Position numbers and translations under genes: made by a program. Positions 5,700 through 5,810 of a stretch of DNA of 5,810 nucleotides are shown piece after piece; within the stretch, counting starts at the first letter, position 1, and every line of letters begins with the position of its first letter. A model generated the notes under the pieces. That model searched no databases. It was given only the letters and a program-made list of their open reading frames with translations, and was not told the origin of the DNA. This stretch comes from an uncultured Microbacteriaceae bacterium (GTDB taxonomy: Bacteria > Actinomycetota > Actinomycetes > Actinomycetales > Microbacteriaceae), in assembly GCA_946481135.1 (NCBI GenBank), contig CAMLMQ010000180.1, forward strand, positions 1 through 5,810, in the 5' to 3' direction.

Positions 5700-5810
5700 G
5701 GTTCATCCCCAATCCGATCGTCGCCGCCGAGAGACCCACGACGAGCGTCAGCAGAGCGAGCGTGCGCACCGTGAACGTCGTGCGCAGCAGGGCGAGCATC
5801 TTGATGTCGA
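5692..5810 (-). CDS. COG0701-type permease (UPF0718/YcgR-like), C-terminal 38 residues (5' end cut by window edge)
   Basis: Only the last 38 residues and the TGA stop (5692-5694) are visible; the start lies beyond the right edge. The segment begins DIKMLALLRTTF and continues into one hydrophobic helix (about residues 16-38 of the visible part) that ends the protein. This matches the characteristic end of COG0701 permeases, where a PLVDLKM-L-L-x-F-like stretch precedes the final helix. These polytopic proteins include ArsP organoarsenical exporters and YcgR, the usual partner of TIGR03943/YcgQ proteins. The gene ends inside the start of the TIGR03943 gene (8-bp overlap), the expected pairing and the main support for the call. 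Substrate cannot be inferred from this fragment. The promoter of the whole minus-strand set is probably upstream of this gene, outside the window. Confidence 0.82.
   Translation of the reverse strand, partial: DIKMLALLRTTFTVRTLALLTLVVGLSAATIGLGMNLV
5706..5710 (-). promoter_or_regulatory. Shine-Dalgarno-like site of the TIGR03943 gene
   Basis: GGGGA on the minus strand, 6 nt before the TTG at 5699 and inside the last codons of the permease. It is only a partial match to AGGAGG, but it is the sole candidate and supports the rare TTG start. Confidence 0.45.

Noticed and set aside
4902..5774. A 290-residue plus-strand open frame opposite TIGR03943 and the permease end
   Set aside because: Strongly charged, low-complexity translation; the opposite strand has clear family motifs.
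1..5810. tRNA/rRNA genes, CRISPR arrays, insertion sequences, riboswitches, phage or defence genes
   Set aside because: Read through on both strands; no cloverleaf, spaced repeats, transposase motifs or terminal inverted repeats were seen, and coding genes fill nearly all the sequence.

Overview
The window is very GC-rich, with G/C-ending codons, GTG/TTG starts and several few-base gene overlaps. Together with an actinobacterial-type TrmI, a PAC2-family protein and a UppP of the Q-x3-E type, this points to a high-GC Gram-positive actinobacterium. Microbacteriaceae is my best guess, but it is inferred from protein character only. The coding is dense: seven protein genes plus one gene cut by the right edge, almost no intergenic space, and no RNA gene, mobile element or CRISPR array that I can see.

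Left part (1-1117, minus strand): a HAD-superfamily phosphatase followed by trmI (tRNA adenine-58 N1-methyltransferase, running off the left edge). The two overlap by 4 bp (ATGA). The trmI ribosome binding site lies in a perfect palindrome inside the end of the HAD gene, a layout that suggests translational coupling. A 42-bp divergent region (1118-1159) separates the HAD gene from a plus-strand PAC2-family gene (1160-2044). Both divergent genes have a TAnnnT -10-like hexamer so close to the start codon that both mRNAs would be leaderless. A 6-bp-arm inverted repeat frames the HAD-side hexamer.

Right part (2058-5810, minus strand): one tightly packed set of five genes, read from right to left. 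These are the C-terminus of a COG0701-type membrane permease, a TIGR03943/YcgQ-type membrane protein with a His/Asp-rich loop and a CC motif, a membrane-anchored extracytoplasmic protein (Ig-like plus probable beta-propeller), UppP (undecaprenyl-diphosphatase) and a small five-helix membrane protein of unknown function. Junctions are an 8-bp overlap, an 11-bp overlap, a 36-bp gap with a Shine-Dalgarno, and a 4-bp overlap, so co-expression is likely. This set converges on the PAC2 gene with 13 bp between stop codons. A 7-bp-arm inverted repeat at the end of PAC2 is the only terminator-like structure there.

The well-known parts are housekeeping: tRNA modification, recycling of the cell-wall lipid carrier, and the actinobacterial PAC2/TrmI neighbourhood, which in mycobacteria lies near the proteasome/pupylation locus. 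The least described parts are the exported Ig-plus-propeller protein, the small membrane protein coupled to UppP, and why both travel with a permease/TIGR03943 pair.
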